From the NCBI GenBank assembly GCA_001771815.1, contig MEPU01000013.1, forward strand, positions 310,001-374,000: a DNA stretch of 64,000 bases, written 5' to 3'. Shown here one piece after another: positions 1 to 8,765 of this stretch (position 1 is its first letter; each line of letters opens with the position of its first letter). The DNA is from Bdellovibrionales bacterium RIFCSPHIGHO2_01_FULL_40_29 (GTDB taxonomy: Bacteria > Bdellovibrionota > Bdellovibrionia > Bdellovibrionales > Bdellovibrionaceae). The notes under the pieces were generated by a model. It saw only the letters and a list, made by a program, of their open reading frames with translations, did no database searches and was not told the DNA's origin. The translations under genes were made by a program, and so were the position numbers.

Positions 1-1618
1 TATTGATATCACTAATCATCTTTTCTAGTGCGGAACCGTCGGTTTTAACAAGGGCAGACATCATCTGATTTTGGAAAAGTTCAGGAGAGATGCGGCCCAT
101 ATGAGAAATCATATAGGACGCATCATCAAGGTCAGTCAGAATTCCACTTTTTTTAATATCATTTAAAAACAATGAGCATTGATCGAGAAGTTCCGGGAAT
201 GGTTTTCCATTGAGGGTATATCCAAGATCTGCGCAGAGTGTTCGTGGCAATAGATAGTTCATATCCCAGGTCAGTAGCTTTCGTAAGTAGTCGGCTCTTG
301 AAAATCCCGGAGCCCATTCAAAGCCAAAGTTTTTCATTTGCTCCAGCCACTGACTTCCATTAACTAAAATTCCAGGCAACGCAAGTGCTGACCCCAAATT
401 GCTCTTGGAGAATATTTCTTGTACGAGTGAAAGCGAATGAGATCGTGTTTCAGAGTTTTCAAAAGGTCCAGGAAAAATCATAGACGTGCAAATAAATATT
501 TTATTCGACATTGCCGCCTGGCAAGTTTCAACAATATGATTCCGTGTCTTATTATTTTTACCAAAGATTTTTTTTAAGAAAAAAGGATCGCCAGTTTCAA
601 GTCCAAAAAAAAGCGAACGCAATCCTGATGCGGCAAGCATCGGCATGTCCTTGCTATCAATATTGTTCAATGACGAAAAAGCACTGTAGTTGATATCTAA
701 GCGGCGACGAAGAATTTCTTGGGCAATCTGTACAAGATATTTCCATGGTGGGTTGGAGCCAGCAAATCTAAAATACTTGATTCCAAGCTGAGTCGAAGCC
801 AACTCCAGTTCATCGACAACTTTTTTTGGATCCTTTTTTCGAGTTGTAAAATTAAAGTGAGTGTGTGAGCAAAAATGGCACTTATTAAAACATCCACGAG
901 ACTCATCGACAACTAAGGTTTTAAAAAAACCATTAATTCCGGGATAGATAGTTGGATCATGTATGGCCATCGGAAGAGTCTGGATATCCTTGGTGTAAGA
1001 GTTTGGCCCTTTGATTGGATTTCCTGAGGATGATTTGTAGATGGTGCCGTCATGGTTTGACTCTTTCTTAAGAAAATTAAGTAAGGGAAGCTCGCCCTCT
1101 CCGTAAACCACAAGATCGAAAAAATCCGCAACAGATAAAAAGACTTCTTCAGCATGGCGAACGGCAGGACCGCCGGCGATGACTTTAACCCATGGGCAGT
1201 GGGATTTTAGTTCTTTGGCCATATTTAAGAGCGGTGTGAATCCATTTCCTGCCCAGAACTTGAATCCAACGAATTCAATTTTTTCATCTTCGACTTTTTT
1301 TATGAGCTCTTGAGTTTGCTGGGCGATCATTCTTTGGATTCCAGAATGGCGAACGTCATCATATTTTTTAAATAAATCAGTGGTAATTTGCTGTTTCTTT
1401 GAGAGGGTTTCTAAAATTTGGTTGGGCAGATTTAGTTGGTCTTTAGGAATAATTTGATCAATACAGTTTGGAGTTTGAAGGTCTATAATTTCGCAGTCAA
1501 AGCCATGCTGAATGACCAAGGCCGCCAGCCCTGTTAGTGAGTTATCCGGAAGAAAGGTATTACAGGTTAAGACATGTCCGGCAAAGTTTATAAAGAGTAT
1601 TTTAGAATTTACAGCCAT
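1..1618 (-). CDS. B12-binding radical SAM protein (3' end beyond window)
   Basis: An open frame of 539 codons runs from ATG at 1618 to the left edge, so the C-terminus is missing. Residues 1-200 resemble a cobalamin-binding Rossmann domain, including a GGPAVRHAEE stretch and a GEGE stretch typical of B12-radical SAM proteins. The radical SAM cluster motif follows as C243-x3-C247-x2-C250 (CFNKCHFC), and a later FGLETGD segment fits the S-adenosylmethionine barrel. Such enzymes carry out difficult methylations or rearrangements; the substrate cannot be read from sequence. The gene stands alone, with 107 bases to the next upstream gene, and that gap holds two dyad boxes listed separately. Family call firm, reaction unknown. 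Confidence 0.85.
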   Translation of the reverse strand, partial: MAVNSKILFINFAGHVLTCNTFLPDNSLTGLAALVIQHGFDCEIIDLQTPNCIDQIIPKDQLNLPNQILETLSKKQQITTDLFKKYDDVRHSGIQRMIAQQTQELIKKVEDEKIEFVGFKFWAGNGFTPLLNMAKELKSHCPWVKVIAGGPAVRHAEEVFLSVADFFDLVVYGEGELPLLNFLKKESNHDGTIYKSSSGNPIKGPNSYTKDIQTLPMAIHDPTIYPGINGFFKTLVVDESRGCFNKCHFCSHTHFNFTTRKKDPKKVVDELELASTQLGIKYFRFAGSNPPWKYLVQIAQEILRRRLDINYSAFSSLNNIDSKDMPMLAASGLRSLFFGLETGDPFFLKKIFGKNNKTRNHIVETCQAAMSNKIFICTSMIFPGPFENSETRSHSLSLVQEIFSKSNLGSALALPGILVNGSQWLEQMKNFGFEWAPGFSRADYLRKLLTWDMNYLLPRTLCADLGYTLNGKPFPELLDQCSLFLNDIKKSGILTDLDDASYMISHMGRISPELFQNQMMSALVKTDGSALEKMISDIN

Positions 1619-1652
1619 GAGTTTTTATCGGAAAGTGCTAAATGAAAGTTAA

Positions 1653-1708
1653 CATGATAAAAGTCATGAACTTGAATTATTGTTAATTGTATATGATTTG
1701 GATCATAT
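1653..1708 (-). promoter_or_regulatory. two TGA-N6-TCA dyads upstream of the radical SAM gene
   Basis: Two perfect inverted repeats lie between the radical SAM start and the gene before it. The first is CATGATAAAAGTCATG at 1653-1668, with a 4-base mismatched centre. The second is ATATGATTTGGATCATAT at 1691-1708, with 7-base arms and a 4-base loop. Both contain TGA-N6-TCA, the core spacing of CRP/FNR-family sites (FNR consensus TTGAT-N4-ATCAA), and their centres are 39 bases apart. Control of the B12 radical SAM gene by an FNR-like factor is an inference; no such regulator is in the window. Confidence 0.4.
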
Positions 1709-1725
1709 TGCGGGCTTAAAATAAC

Positions 1726-3333
1726 CTAATGACAAACCGATCTGATATTTTTTGCAGCCTCCAGATGGCGAGCAATTTCACACATTTCCATGGCGTTGAC
1801 ACTTTTGCTTTGGCAGGCAAATTCTAAACTGAACTGAGTCTTTCGGGAGTCTTGAGAAATAAAGGGCTGGCGAATTTTATCAAAAAAATGTTGCTGTAAA
1901 TTTCCATTATCAGAGGTGATCATTTCAAATTGCCACTCGCCGACGGACTTCAGCGGAATCCGCACAAGGCTGCCTTTGCTTGTTTGAATTTGTAATTCAT
2001 TTTTATTTAACTGTGATGCCGATGCTGAGTTGTTGCCTGGAACAATGATGCGACCATCGCAGGTCCACTGTATCCCTTCGGGAAAATGCTCGTCATAAGG
2101 ATTTTTTTCCTCATACAATTGATCGTGCATCTGACATAGAAACTGATTTAATTGCAAATCATCGCGCTGAATAATTTTTTGAAGAAGCTGTGGATCAAAT
2201 CGAATATTTTCACAGTTGGCTCCGCCAATAAGTCCGGCCTCTAGGTGTGAGGCTTGTGATAAATATTCAAAGTTTTCCGCACTTAAATTTAAGTTCATTT
2301 TTTTTGTACAATCTTGCAAGGATTTTACAGAAGAAATTTTCTTCGTCGCGCTCATTGCAAAATTCGAAAGCCCAGCAAAGGCCAGTCCCACACTGGCTCG
2401 CCCAATCGGGTTTCGACTTTGCAATTCGCAGGATCTGTTGTTGCGCGAACTCTCTAAATACGCTCTATTCTTTATGGATTCATACTGGGCGTCGCTAGCG
2501 TTCATATTTAAAACAGAAGAGCGAAATCGACGGTAAGATTGAAGCTCCTCTCCCAAAAGCGTTGAAAGATGTCCATTTGCAGATGATTTCAAGGGTAAGT
2601 CCGGCAATCTCTTTTTTAAATTTGTGAGAAAGCGATAATCGTATCTATCGCGCTGAAGACTAATAAATTTTTCAACGCTTGGTCTTTGGCTTTTTTGAAG
2701 GGAATCTGGGTACCGATCAAGCACAGTTTGTTCAAGCGTTCGTTGAATCATATCCCCAGGAGATTTAGCCCCTTTTTTAAAAGTATTCGTAAATGTATTG
2801 TCTGGAATGCGCGCACTGATTTCATTTTGAACGGCCAAAAAATAATTGCGAAGGGTGGGCTCCCGTCCTCCGTTAAGTCTAAGTTTTCCTCCAGCCTGAT
2901 TTACTTTTTTTTCGACTTCTTCTGCAAAAACTTTTGAAAACTCTTTCAGATCCGCATCCATTTTGCGGCGCTTGGTTTCTAATTCATGAAGAATATCTTG
3001 AGTTTCATGAAAGACATCTTTGCTGACTTTGGATGTGCCCGTGTGCATAAGGTTGTTGCCAACACGACGGAGTTTAATAAACCCTGTGCTAAAGCTATAC
3101 TTGGAATTTTTATTTGGTGGAATTAAAAAAAATGATCCCGCCAACGAAAAATTTACGTTATCCCTGCAAAGCGACATCGCTTTAGATTCTTGGCATTGGT
3201 AGTGTGCCGCCAGGGCATCCAACTTTTCCTGATGACAGTTCTCTTGCGGCTCCGCAAACCCAATAGATTGCATACAAAGAATAAGGAGCGGTAGCAATAA
3301 AAGCCGGTTGGATACCATTTTCTTAGTATACAT
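1726..3333 (-). CDS. exported protein of unknown function, 535 aa
   Basis: The N-terminus has a short basic start, a leucine-rich hydrophobic stretch and then GFAEPQ, a good Sec signal peptide with cleavage near residue 28. The mature part is rich in lysine, glutamine and charged helices, with scattered cysteines that could form disulphides in the periplasm. A central Gly/Ala-rich segment around residues 310-330 may be a membrane-associated helix. No domain is recognised. ATG at 3333 or the in-frame ATG at 3318 could be the start; neither has a strong ribosome binding site. It reads toward the radical SAM gene but is separated by 107 bases, so co-transcription is uncertain. Confidence 0.7.
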   Translation of the reverse strand: MYTKKMVSNRLLLLPLLILCMQSIGFAEPQENCHQEKLDALAAHYQCQESKAMSLCRDNVNFSLAGSFFLIPPNKNSKYSFSTGFIKLRRVGNNLMHTGTSKVSKDVFHETQDILHELETKRRKMDADLKEFSKVFAEEVEKKVNQAGGKLRLNGGREPTLRNYFLAVQNEISARIPDNTFTNTFKKGAKSPGDMIQRTLEQTVLDRYPDSLQKSQRPSVEKFISLQRDRYDYRFLTNLKKRLPDLPLKSSANGHLSTLLGEELQSYRRFRSSVLNMNASDAQYESIKNRAYLESSRNNRSCELQSRNPIGRASVGLAFAGLSNFAMSATKKISSVKSLQDCTKKMNLNLSAENFEYLSQASHLEAGLIGGANCENIRFDPQLLQKIIQRDDLQLNQFLCQMHDQLYEEKNPYDEHFPEGIQWTCDGRIIVPGNNSASASQLNKNELQIQTSKGSLVRIPLKSVGEWQFEMITSDNGNLQQHFFDKIRQPFISQDSRKTQFSLEFACQSKSVNAMEMCEIARHLEAAKNIRSVCH

Positions 3334-3379
3334 AGCGTGGTGTTGATGATGAATTCTTAGATGAAGAATCTAGCCTAAA

Positions 3380-3403
3380 GTGAAGGGGTAATTCTGCCTT
3401 CAC
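3380..3403 (-). terminator. possible terminator after the lone receiver gene
   Basis: GTGAAGG and CCTTCAC form a 7-bp stem with a 10-base loop that overlaps the stop codon of the receiver gene. Only TTTA follows on the minus strand, so it is a weak candidate for intrinsic termination. Confidence 0.4.
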
Positions 3404-3825
3404 CCAGCAATTCGATACTGATGAATCTTGTCGGCGCAAACATCCCTCAAAACAACTTCAAAATCAAATATTGAAAAAGGTTTTGATAAAAATTTGGGAA
3501 CATTTTTTTGTTTTTTGGTCAATCGCACAAAGTCCTCAATTGAAATTCCAGAAAGCATAATAGTTGGAATGGTCGGATATTTTTCCTTTAGCTCACGATA
3601 GAAAACAAGACCTGAAAATTTACCCCTTAAGTTATGATCTACAATAATAAGATCATAGTCGCCATCATTCAGGGCAAGGCGAAGAAGTCCATCAAGGCAC
3701 GAATCCACCACATGGACGGCCGCTGCCGGGCGACATTTTTTTGAAAAATAATCTAACAGAACATGTTGAAAATCGTAATCATCTTCAATGATAAGAATTT
3801 TTTGGAAGCGAAAATCGGTGAGCAT
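3400..3825 (-). CDS. single-domain response regulator (receiver only)
   Basis: This 141-residue protein consists of one receiver domain. It shows the acidic pair near the N-terminus (IIEDD), the phospho-acceptor aspartate in the IIVDHNL strand, the conserved serine in IMLSG and the lysine in SKPF. No output domain is attached, so it likely acts by protein contact, as CheY-like or Spo0F-like proteins do. The start was set at 3825 because GGAGG lies 8 bases upstream; a longer frame beginning with TTG at 3867 lacks this. No kinase is adjacent, so its partner is unknown. Confidence 0.85.
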   Translation of the reverse strand: MLTDFRFQKILIIEDDYDFQHVLLDYFSKKCRPAAAVHVVDSCLDGLLRLALNDGDYDLIIVDHNLRGKFSGLVFYRELKEKYPTIPTIMLSGISIEDFVRLTKKQKNVPKFLSKPFSIFDFEVVLRDVCADKIHQYRIAG

Positions 3826-3929
3826 TTTTGGAACCTCCGTGTTCACAGAGAATATTCTATAACACAAATCTATGTTGTAGTTGAAAAAGAAAAAAAATAG
3901 AATGTGACGACTCAGATTAAAACAAAAGA

Positions 3930-4604
3930 TTACTTCAAATAAATAAAACTGAGATTCCGCCCTGAGTTTTGGTGATCCCGTCTATAGGAATGAAACATTG
4001 TCGATGTTTTGGTGTCTATAAGGAGTTCAGAAAATTTTGGCAAACCTCTCAATGATTGCTCAATTTGAGATTTTGCAATCGAGGCCAAATTCAGATAATA
4101 GGAATTTGATTTCTCAAAGTAGTGAGCACTTTTGTCTTTGGCGTCTGAAGACTGAAGAAGCAGATCAAGAGTGTCTTTTTTAATTTCAAAACTATCTTGT
4201 AGGATATGCGGTCCAAACCAAAATTCAAAATCATTTGCGAGTAGGCTTTTCGAGAAAACTTGGGTCAGGGTTTTACTGCAGATTTTATTTTGAACCCCCT
4301 TCCATCCGGCATGGATGGCGGCCGCGCGATTTAGTTTTTGGTTATAAAGCATCAGGGGGATGCAGTCGGCGGTGGAAATAAGCAGGGCTTGATTTTTTAT
4401 ATCAGTCCAGTGAGCATCGGCCTCAACTAAATCATTTGATGCGGGCACAATGATGTCGGAATGAGTTTGTTTGATGCGAAGGAAATGACAGTTTTTAAAT
4501 CGGCTTTGAAGTTTTGGAATATCGGTGCCGATTTTTCCGAAAAAAACGCACACAGATTCGTTTTCGAAGGTGTAGCCGAGGTTACATTCCTGGTAGGTTT
4601 GCAT
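3930..4604 (-). CDS. pgeF: peptidoglycan editing factor / YfiH-family purine nucleoside phosphorylase
   Basis: The 224-residue product has the three metal-site segments of the YfiH/PgeF (DUF152, laccase-like) family: a histidine in KQTHSD, a cysteine in STADCIPL and a histidine in HAGWKG. Family members have been assigned purine nucleoside phosphorylase activity and, in E. coli, removal of wrongly inserted serine from peptidoglycan precursors. The start is placed at 4604, where CAGGAG sits about 10 bases upstream. The frame stays open up to 4709, but that would overlap rluD by 128 bases rather than 23. It follows rluD directly, as in many bacteria, and should share its transcript. Confidence 0.88.
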   Translation of the reverse strand: MQTYQECNLGYTFENESVCVFFGKIGTDIPKLQSRFKNCHFLRIKQTHSDIIVPASNDLVEADAHWTDIKNQALLISTADCIPLMLYNQKLNRAAAIHAGWKGVQNKICSKTLTQVFSKSLLANDFEFWFGPHILQDSFEIKKDTLDLLLQSSDAKDKSAHYFEKSNSYYLNLASIAKSQIEQSLRGLPKFSELLIDTKTSTMFHSYRRDHQNSGRNLSFIYLK

Positions 4605-5577
4605 GGAAGCCAAACTCCTGTAATTTTTGTTGGTCAGCCTGGGGCCAAGAAATTTTGAAGAGCATTTTTTCTTGTGTTCTTGGATGAACAAATCCAAGTT
4701 CTGCGGCATGTAAGAAAAAACGATTCAGTTTTAGCTTTTGATAATACGATTTTGATCCGCCATAGACCAAATCACCAACCAAGGGATGATTGATTTCGCT
4801 CATGTGTACGCGAATTTGATGAGTGCGACCTGTTTCTAATTTTAATTGCACGTAGCTGACAGCTAAATTTTTATCGATCTGAGCTGTTGCAATAATTTTA
4901 AACTGAGTGCTGGCCCATTTTCCTAAAACATCCACTTCGGCAATGGGTTTGGTGACAATTCGGTTGTTTTTGATCACGGAAGCATAGCGTTTGCGATCAA
5001 CAGGGTGGCGTGCCAGATAGGATTGAATAGTGTCAGAATTTTTAGTGAAAAGTTTTTCGACCACAGCATAATAAATTCGATGAGCTGTTTTTTCTTTGAA
5101 TTGAATGGCTAGTGCATCGTGTGCAAAATCGTTCTTGGCAACCACTAAGAGTCCGCTGGTTTCTTTATCGATGCGGTGAACGATTCCTGGGCGAAGCTCA
5201 TTTTTCATGGAAAGCTGGTTGGTGTAGTTGATCAGAGCATTCACCAGTGTGTCTTGTTCGTGGCCTGCGGCGGGGTGAATAACAAGTCCCGAGGGCTTAT
5301 TGATCACTAGCAGATCATTGTCTTCATGAATAATATCAAGCGGAAAATCATAGGGAATCAGACCAATGGATTCAATTTCTGGAATTTGAATGGTCACAAC
5401 TTGGTTGGCTTTTAAAATATGCGAGGCTTTGACGGGTTTGTTATCAATTAAAACAAGCGACTTCAGAATAAGATCCTGAGCGAAGCTACGCGATGATATT
5501 TCGGGAAACTGAAGAAGCCACTTGTCGATACGTTGACCCGCAGCTTCGAGATCGGCAACACAGACTTTAGTTTTCAA
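4582..5577 (-). CDS. rluD: RluD-family 23S rRNA pseudouridine synthase
   Basis: The 331-residue protein has an N-terminal S4-like RNA-binding region (DKWLLQFPEISSRS onward) and a pseudouridine synthase domain with the RluA-family motif HRIDKETSGL near residue 135, whose aspartate is catalytic. The GRTHQIRVH motif near residue 252 is also present. RluD modifies helix 69 of 23S rRNA; the exact uridines cannot be read from sequence. The only suitable start is TTG at 5577, inside the end of the preceding gene (11-base overlap), which suggests translational coupling. pgeF follows with a 23-base overlap. Confidence 0.88.
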   Translation of the reverse strand: MKTKVCVADLEAAGQRIDKWLLQFPEISSRSFAQDLILKSLVLIDNKPVKASHILKANQVVTIQIPEIESIGLIPYDFPLDIIHEDNDLLVINKPSGLVIHPAAGHEQDTLVNALINYTNQLSMKNELRPGIVHRIDKETSGLLVVAKNDFAHDALAIQFKEKTAHRIYYAVVEKLFTKNSDTIQSYLARHPVDRKRYASVIKNNRIVTKPIAEVDVLGKWASTQFKIIATAQIDKNLAVSYVQLKLETGRTHQIRVHMSEINHPLVGDLVYGGSKSYYQKLKLNRFFLHAAELGFVHPRTQEKMLFKISWPQADQQKLQEFGFHANLPGM

Positions 5578-6214
5578 GCATTTTTTTATAAAGCTTCATA
5601 TAAGAATCAGCAACAAATTTGTCGTCCAAATTCAAATAACGTGCGATTTGAATAACATAGCCTCGAACAAAAACAGGTGCCGGCAAATTGTTAGCATCCA
5701 TTTTTTCTAAAGCATGAATATACCAGGTATTTATTTTTGTTTTTTCATTTAAAATTTCAATACTGACGTTTTTATATTCACGAACTTTTTTTAAGAAATT
5801 ACCATCCCAAAGGAGCTGATTTTCGATCTCCTCTTCAAAAGCCTCATCTAAATCGTAAGGAGTGTGGTTGGTTGCAGATAGTTCGAAAGTTTTCTTTGAA
5901 GTGCTTTCATTAAAAAGTTTTTGACTGGCTTCTTTAATGGCATCAATAGACAAATCGCTTTCACTGAAGGTATTTGCCTGTCGGCGTTTTTCATAAATAT
6001 TGCGATAGGCATCATTTCCAAGAACAGCAAATGCTTCATCGATCATGCTTTGTAATTGTTCTGCCTCAGATTTATCAAAGATTGTATAAAGAGCGGGATT
6101 TTGAGCAGAATAAGTTCGCTTTGCCTTTTCGTACGCAACAGCAATTTCTTGTTGGGTGGCGTTCTGTGGAACTTCTAGAATCTCGTAATAATTGTGCTTC
6201 ATTTCTGTATTCAT
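5567..6214 (-). CDS. degenerate J-domain protein with C-terminal RodZ-type HTH
   Basis: The first 75 residues follow the J-domain pattern: NYYEILEVP, two helices, then a NIYEKRR end. The HPD tripeptide needed to stimulate Hsp70 is replaced by SAQNP, so DnaK activation is unlikely. The last 75 residues resemble the helix-turn-helix of RodZ-type proteins (HTH_25), with LKKVREYKNVSIEIL and FVRGYVIQIARYL. There is no obvious membrane segment, unlike RodZ. The start is ATG at 6214 or 6202; neither has a clear ribosome binding site, and a TTG at 6253 is also possible. It overlaps rluD by 11 bases. Function unknown. Confidence 0.75.
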   Translation of the reverse strand: MNTEMKHNYYEILEVPQNATQQEIAVAYEKAKRTYSAQNPALYTIFDKSEAEQLQSMIDEAFAVLGNDAYRNIYEKRRQANTFSESDLSIDAIKEASQKLFNESTSKKTFELSATNHTPYDLDEAFEEEIENQLLWDGNFLKKVREYKNVSIEILNEKTKINTWYIHALEKMDANNLPAPVFVRGYVIQIARYLNLDDKFVADSYMKLYKKMLEN

Positions 6215-6319
6215 CTTAAATTTATGATACGGCCCATTATTCCCTAGGATCAATAAAATGTTTATTTTTTTTAGTTTCGCTAACTTCAGACATAGATTTA
6301 GATAAAATTTATAATATGC

Positions 6320-7018
6320 TTAAACTAGTGGCTGAAATTTAATGCCTTGCAAGTTTTCTTCAGCTTCAGAAGCTCTTAAATACAAGGGGAGCAGAGTGGA
6401 CCAGTGGCTTTGTTGTCCAACTCGTTCGATTACCAAGGGGGCAATTGCACGGGTCCGGGGTTCATCTAGGGGCTCATTTGGGCGTTGAATGAAGGCCTTG
6501 GTTTCTGGGGAAAAGTATTGAGAATAAGCCCCATATCCATCTCCAACAACAAGGCAACTGCTTTGGATATAGTCTTTCAGGTTTTGGACGCGAACGACTT
6601 GAGGGGGGGAAAGAATATCAAGGGTGTGGCCCTTTTTGAGATAAGTTCCAATATAAACCATATTTTTAAAAGCATTAATCATGCTCACAATAGGCAGGTC
6701 TTCTCGTTCTGTTTGAAAGGCCAGAGTTTCCAGAGAATTTATTCCAAGAACTTGCTTGTTATGACAAAAGGCAAAGGTTTTTATCATATTTAAACTGACA
6801 CGAATTCCTGTAAAGCTACCTGGTCCAACACCGGATACAAAAAGATCCACATCAGCTAACTTTTTTTGAGACTCGTCCAAAGCTTCATGTACAAAAACAT
6901 TCATCATGTCCGAGTGTGAGCCCCGACGCATGGATTCGCGATAAGACAACAGTTTTGAATCTTCAAACAAAGCCACACTGCCTAGCAAAGTGCTGGAATC
7001 ACAAATTAAAAAAATCAT
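6320..7018 (-). CDS. tsaB: tRNA threonylcarbamoyladenosine biosynthesis protein TsaB
   Basis: The 232-residue protein starts with the ASKHA-fold strand MIFLICDSS and carries VGPGSFTGIRVSL near residue 66, the most conserved TsaB segment. TsaB scaffolds TsaD and TsaE in making t6A37 on ANN-decoding tRNAs. Its start overlaps the rseP stop as ATGA (7015-7018), so it is translationally coupled to rseP at the end of the rpsB-rseP run. No tsaD or tsaE is in the window. Confidence 0.92.
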   Translation of the reverse strand: MIFLICDSSTLLGSVALFEDSKLLSYRESMRRGSHSDMMNVFVHEALDESQKKLADVDLFVSGVGPGSFTGIRVSLNMIKTFAFCHNKQVLGINSLETLAFQTEREDLPIVSMINAFKNMVYIGTYLKKGHTLDILSPPQVVRVQNLKDYIQSSCLVVGDGYGAYSQYFSPETKAFIQRPNEPLDEPRTRAIAPLVIERVGQQSHWSTLLPLYLRASEAEENLQGIKFQPLV

Positions 7019-8679
7019 GACTTAAAAAAGAACTTATTCACATCATTGAAAATCGCTAAAACCATCAGCCCCATCAAAAGGATAAAGCCAACCTGTTGGG
7101 CGATTTCCATTTTCTTGATACTGAGTGGAGAACCCTTGATCGCTTCAATGAAATAAAACACCAAGTGACCGCCATCAAGAACAGGAATTGGTAATAAATT
7201 AAGAATAAAAAGACTGACCGATAAAATACCCATTACCATCAAAAATGATTGCAGACCGCTCTCATAAGAATCCTTGGCCGCTTTCCCGATAGAGATCATT
7301 CCACCAACATTCTTATGTGAAATTTCACCCTGGAATAGACGAACAAACGAAATGACAGTCATTGATGTGATATCCCAAGTGCGCTCAGTACCTTTTGTGA
7401 GTGCTGAGAAAACACCATCGGCTTTGACTTTTACCATTTCGGGTTGTGAATAATTGATAAATGGTAAAATTCCAATTGTGTAGCGACGGTCTTCTTTTCC
7501 CTGCGCAGTCATTTGACTGGTCACTTGAGGAGTGATTTTTTTTGTTAACTCAGCTCCATCACGAATGACTGTGATCATTAGGCCATCTTTGCCATCGAAA
7601 GATTTAATAGTTGCTAGGATTTGTTCCCATTTTGTAACAACCACTGAATTGATCTGCACGATCTTATCGTATCGTTTTAATTCAGCTTGTTCAGCAGGAG
7701 AATCTTTAACAACTTGATCCAAATAAAGATCAGGTTGCTCAAGTCCAAATGCCAGCATTGTCATATTTGGGGAATAGTCTTGTTGTGAAATCGTATGTGG
7801 TATTTTTTCACGTTTTCCATTCACTTCGCGCTCGATAATGATTTCAAGTGTGGCTCCAGAACGGATCATGTGTTCGAGCTCTGTCCATTTAGAAACTTTT
7901 GATTTATTTATTTCTATAATTTCATCACCAGGCTTGAGGCCTGTTTTTTCGGCTATAGAGCCAGCAATAACTCCGACAGTTGTTCCTCGAGCCAGGGGAA
8001 GAACTCCGGTCAAATCGCCAATCATTTTTTCAGTCGAGAAAATATTAGGATTTTTGATAGAGGCGACTGTCAAAGACAAATCTTTAACTTCTCCGGATAT
8101 GGTTTTAACTTTAGCAGTCACGGTTGAGTTTTGATTTGCATTAAGAAATTTCTGTAAATCTTCATAGCTTTTTAATTCCGTGGCATTTATGGACAGGATG
8201 CGATCGCCAGCACTTAGGCCCATTGTTGCCGCGGGTGAATTGGATTCGACTTCGGCAATAACGGGTGCTCGAGTTTCCTCACCAATTACAGAAATAAAAG
8301 TAAAAACTGCGATTGCAAAAAAGAAATTCATCAGCGGTCCCGCCAGCACAATGGCAATCCGCTGCCAGACAGTTTTATGAGTAAAAGAATGCACGCGATC
8401 AGCCTCGCTGACGGTGTCTCCATTTTGTTCGCCAAACATCTTCACGTATCCACCAAGTGGTATCAGCGAAAGACAATATGTGGTGTCACCTTTTTTATAA
8501 CTTAAAATTTTCTTTCCAAAACCGAGTGAAAAAACTTCGACTCGAACTCCGCACATTCTTGCAACTGCAAAATGGCCCAACTCGTGAACAAAAATAAGTA
8601 TGCCTAATAAAATTGTAAACGGAATAATTCCTGACAAAAACCCTGATGACACCGATTGAAAAAATTCTAAAATATTCAT
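7015..8679 (-). CDS. rseP: site-2 intramembrane metalloprotease RseP with three PDZ domains
   Basis: The zinc motif HELGH is at residues 32-36 in the first membrane helix, and the second metal-ligand motif LDG is at about residues 501-503. The protein has 554 residues, against about 450 for E. coli RseP. The excess is explained by PDZ-like segments: three are visible, each with a (S/T)PA- or AEKTG-type helix followed by a GD(R/E/K)I strand, at about residues 135-205, 225-295 and 310-385. RseP cleaves anti-sigma factors and remnant signal peptides in the inner membrane. It lies downstream of cdsA; no ribosome binding site is obvious. Confidence 0.93.
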   Translation of the reverse strand: MNILEFFQSVSSGFLSGIIPFTILLGILIFVHELGHFAVARMCGVRVEVFSLGFGKKILSYKKGDTTYCLSLIPLGGYVKMFGEQNGDTVSEADRVHSFTHKTVWQRIAIVLAGPLMNFFFAIAVFTFISVIGEETRAPVIAEVESNSPAATMGLSAGDRILSINATELKSYEDLQKFLNANQNSTVTAKVKTISGEVKDLSLTVASIKNPNIFSTEKMIGDLTGVLPLARGTTVGVIAGSIAEKTGLKPGDEIIEINKSKVSKWTELEHMIRSGATLEIIIEREVNGKREKIPHTISQQDYSPNMTMLAFGLEQPDLYLDQVVKDSPAEQAELKRYDKIVQINSVVVTKWEQILATIKSFDGKDGLMITVIRDGAELTKKITPQVTSQMTAQGKEDRRYTIGILPFINYSQPEMVKVKADGVFSALTKGTERTWDITSMTVISFVRLFQGEISHKNVGGMISIGKAAKDSYESGLQSFLMVMGILSVSLFILNLLPIPVLDGGHLVFYFIEAIKGSPLSIKKMEIAQQVGFILLMGLMVLAIFNDVNKFFFKS

Positions 8680-8765
8680 AGATAGTAGTTTAACCGATCA
8701 GGGGAAAACGTCTATATGAGATGTACCAAATCCTAGACCATTTTTTTGAATTTTCTGAAATTGCC

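Noticed and set aside
697-1155. Two short adjacent minus-strand frames that look like fragments of a broken gene
   Set aside because: The radical SAM frame runs unbroken through the region in another frame and carries recognisable motifs; the short frames are shadows.
2216-2536. 106-residue plus-strand frame
   Set aside because: It is antisense to the signal-peptide protein, has no ribosome binding site and has the composition of a reverse reading.
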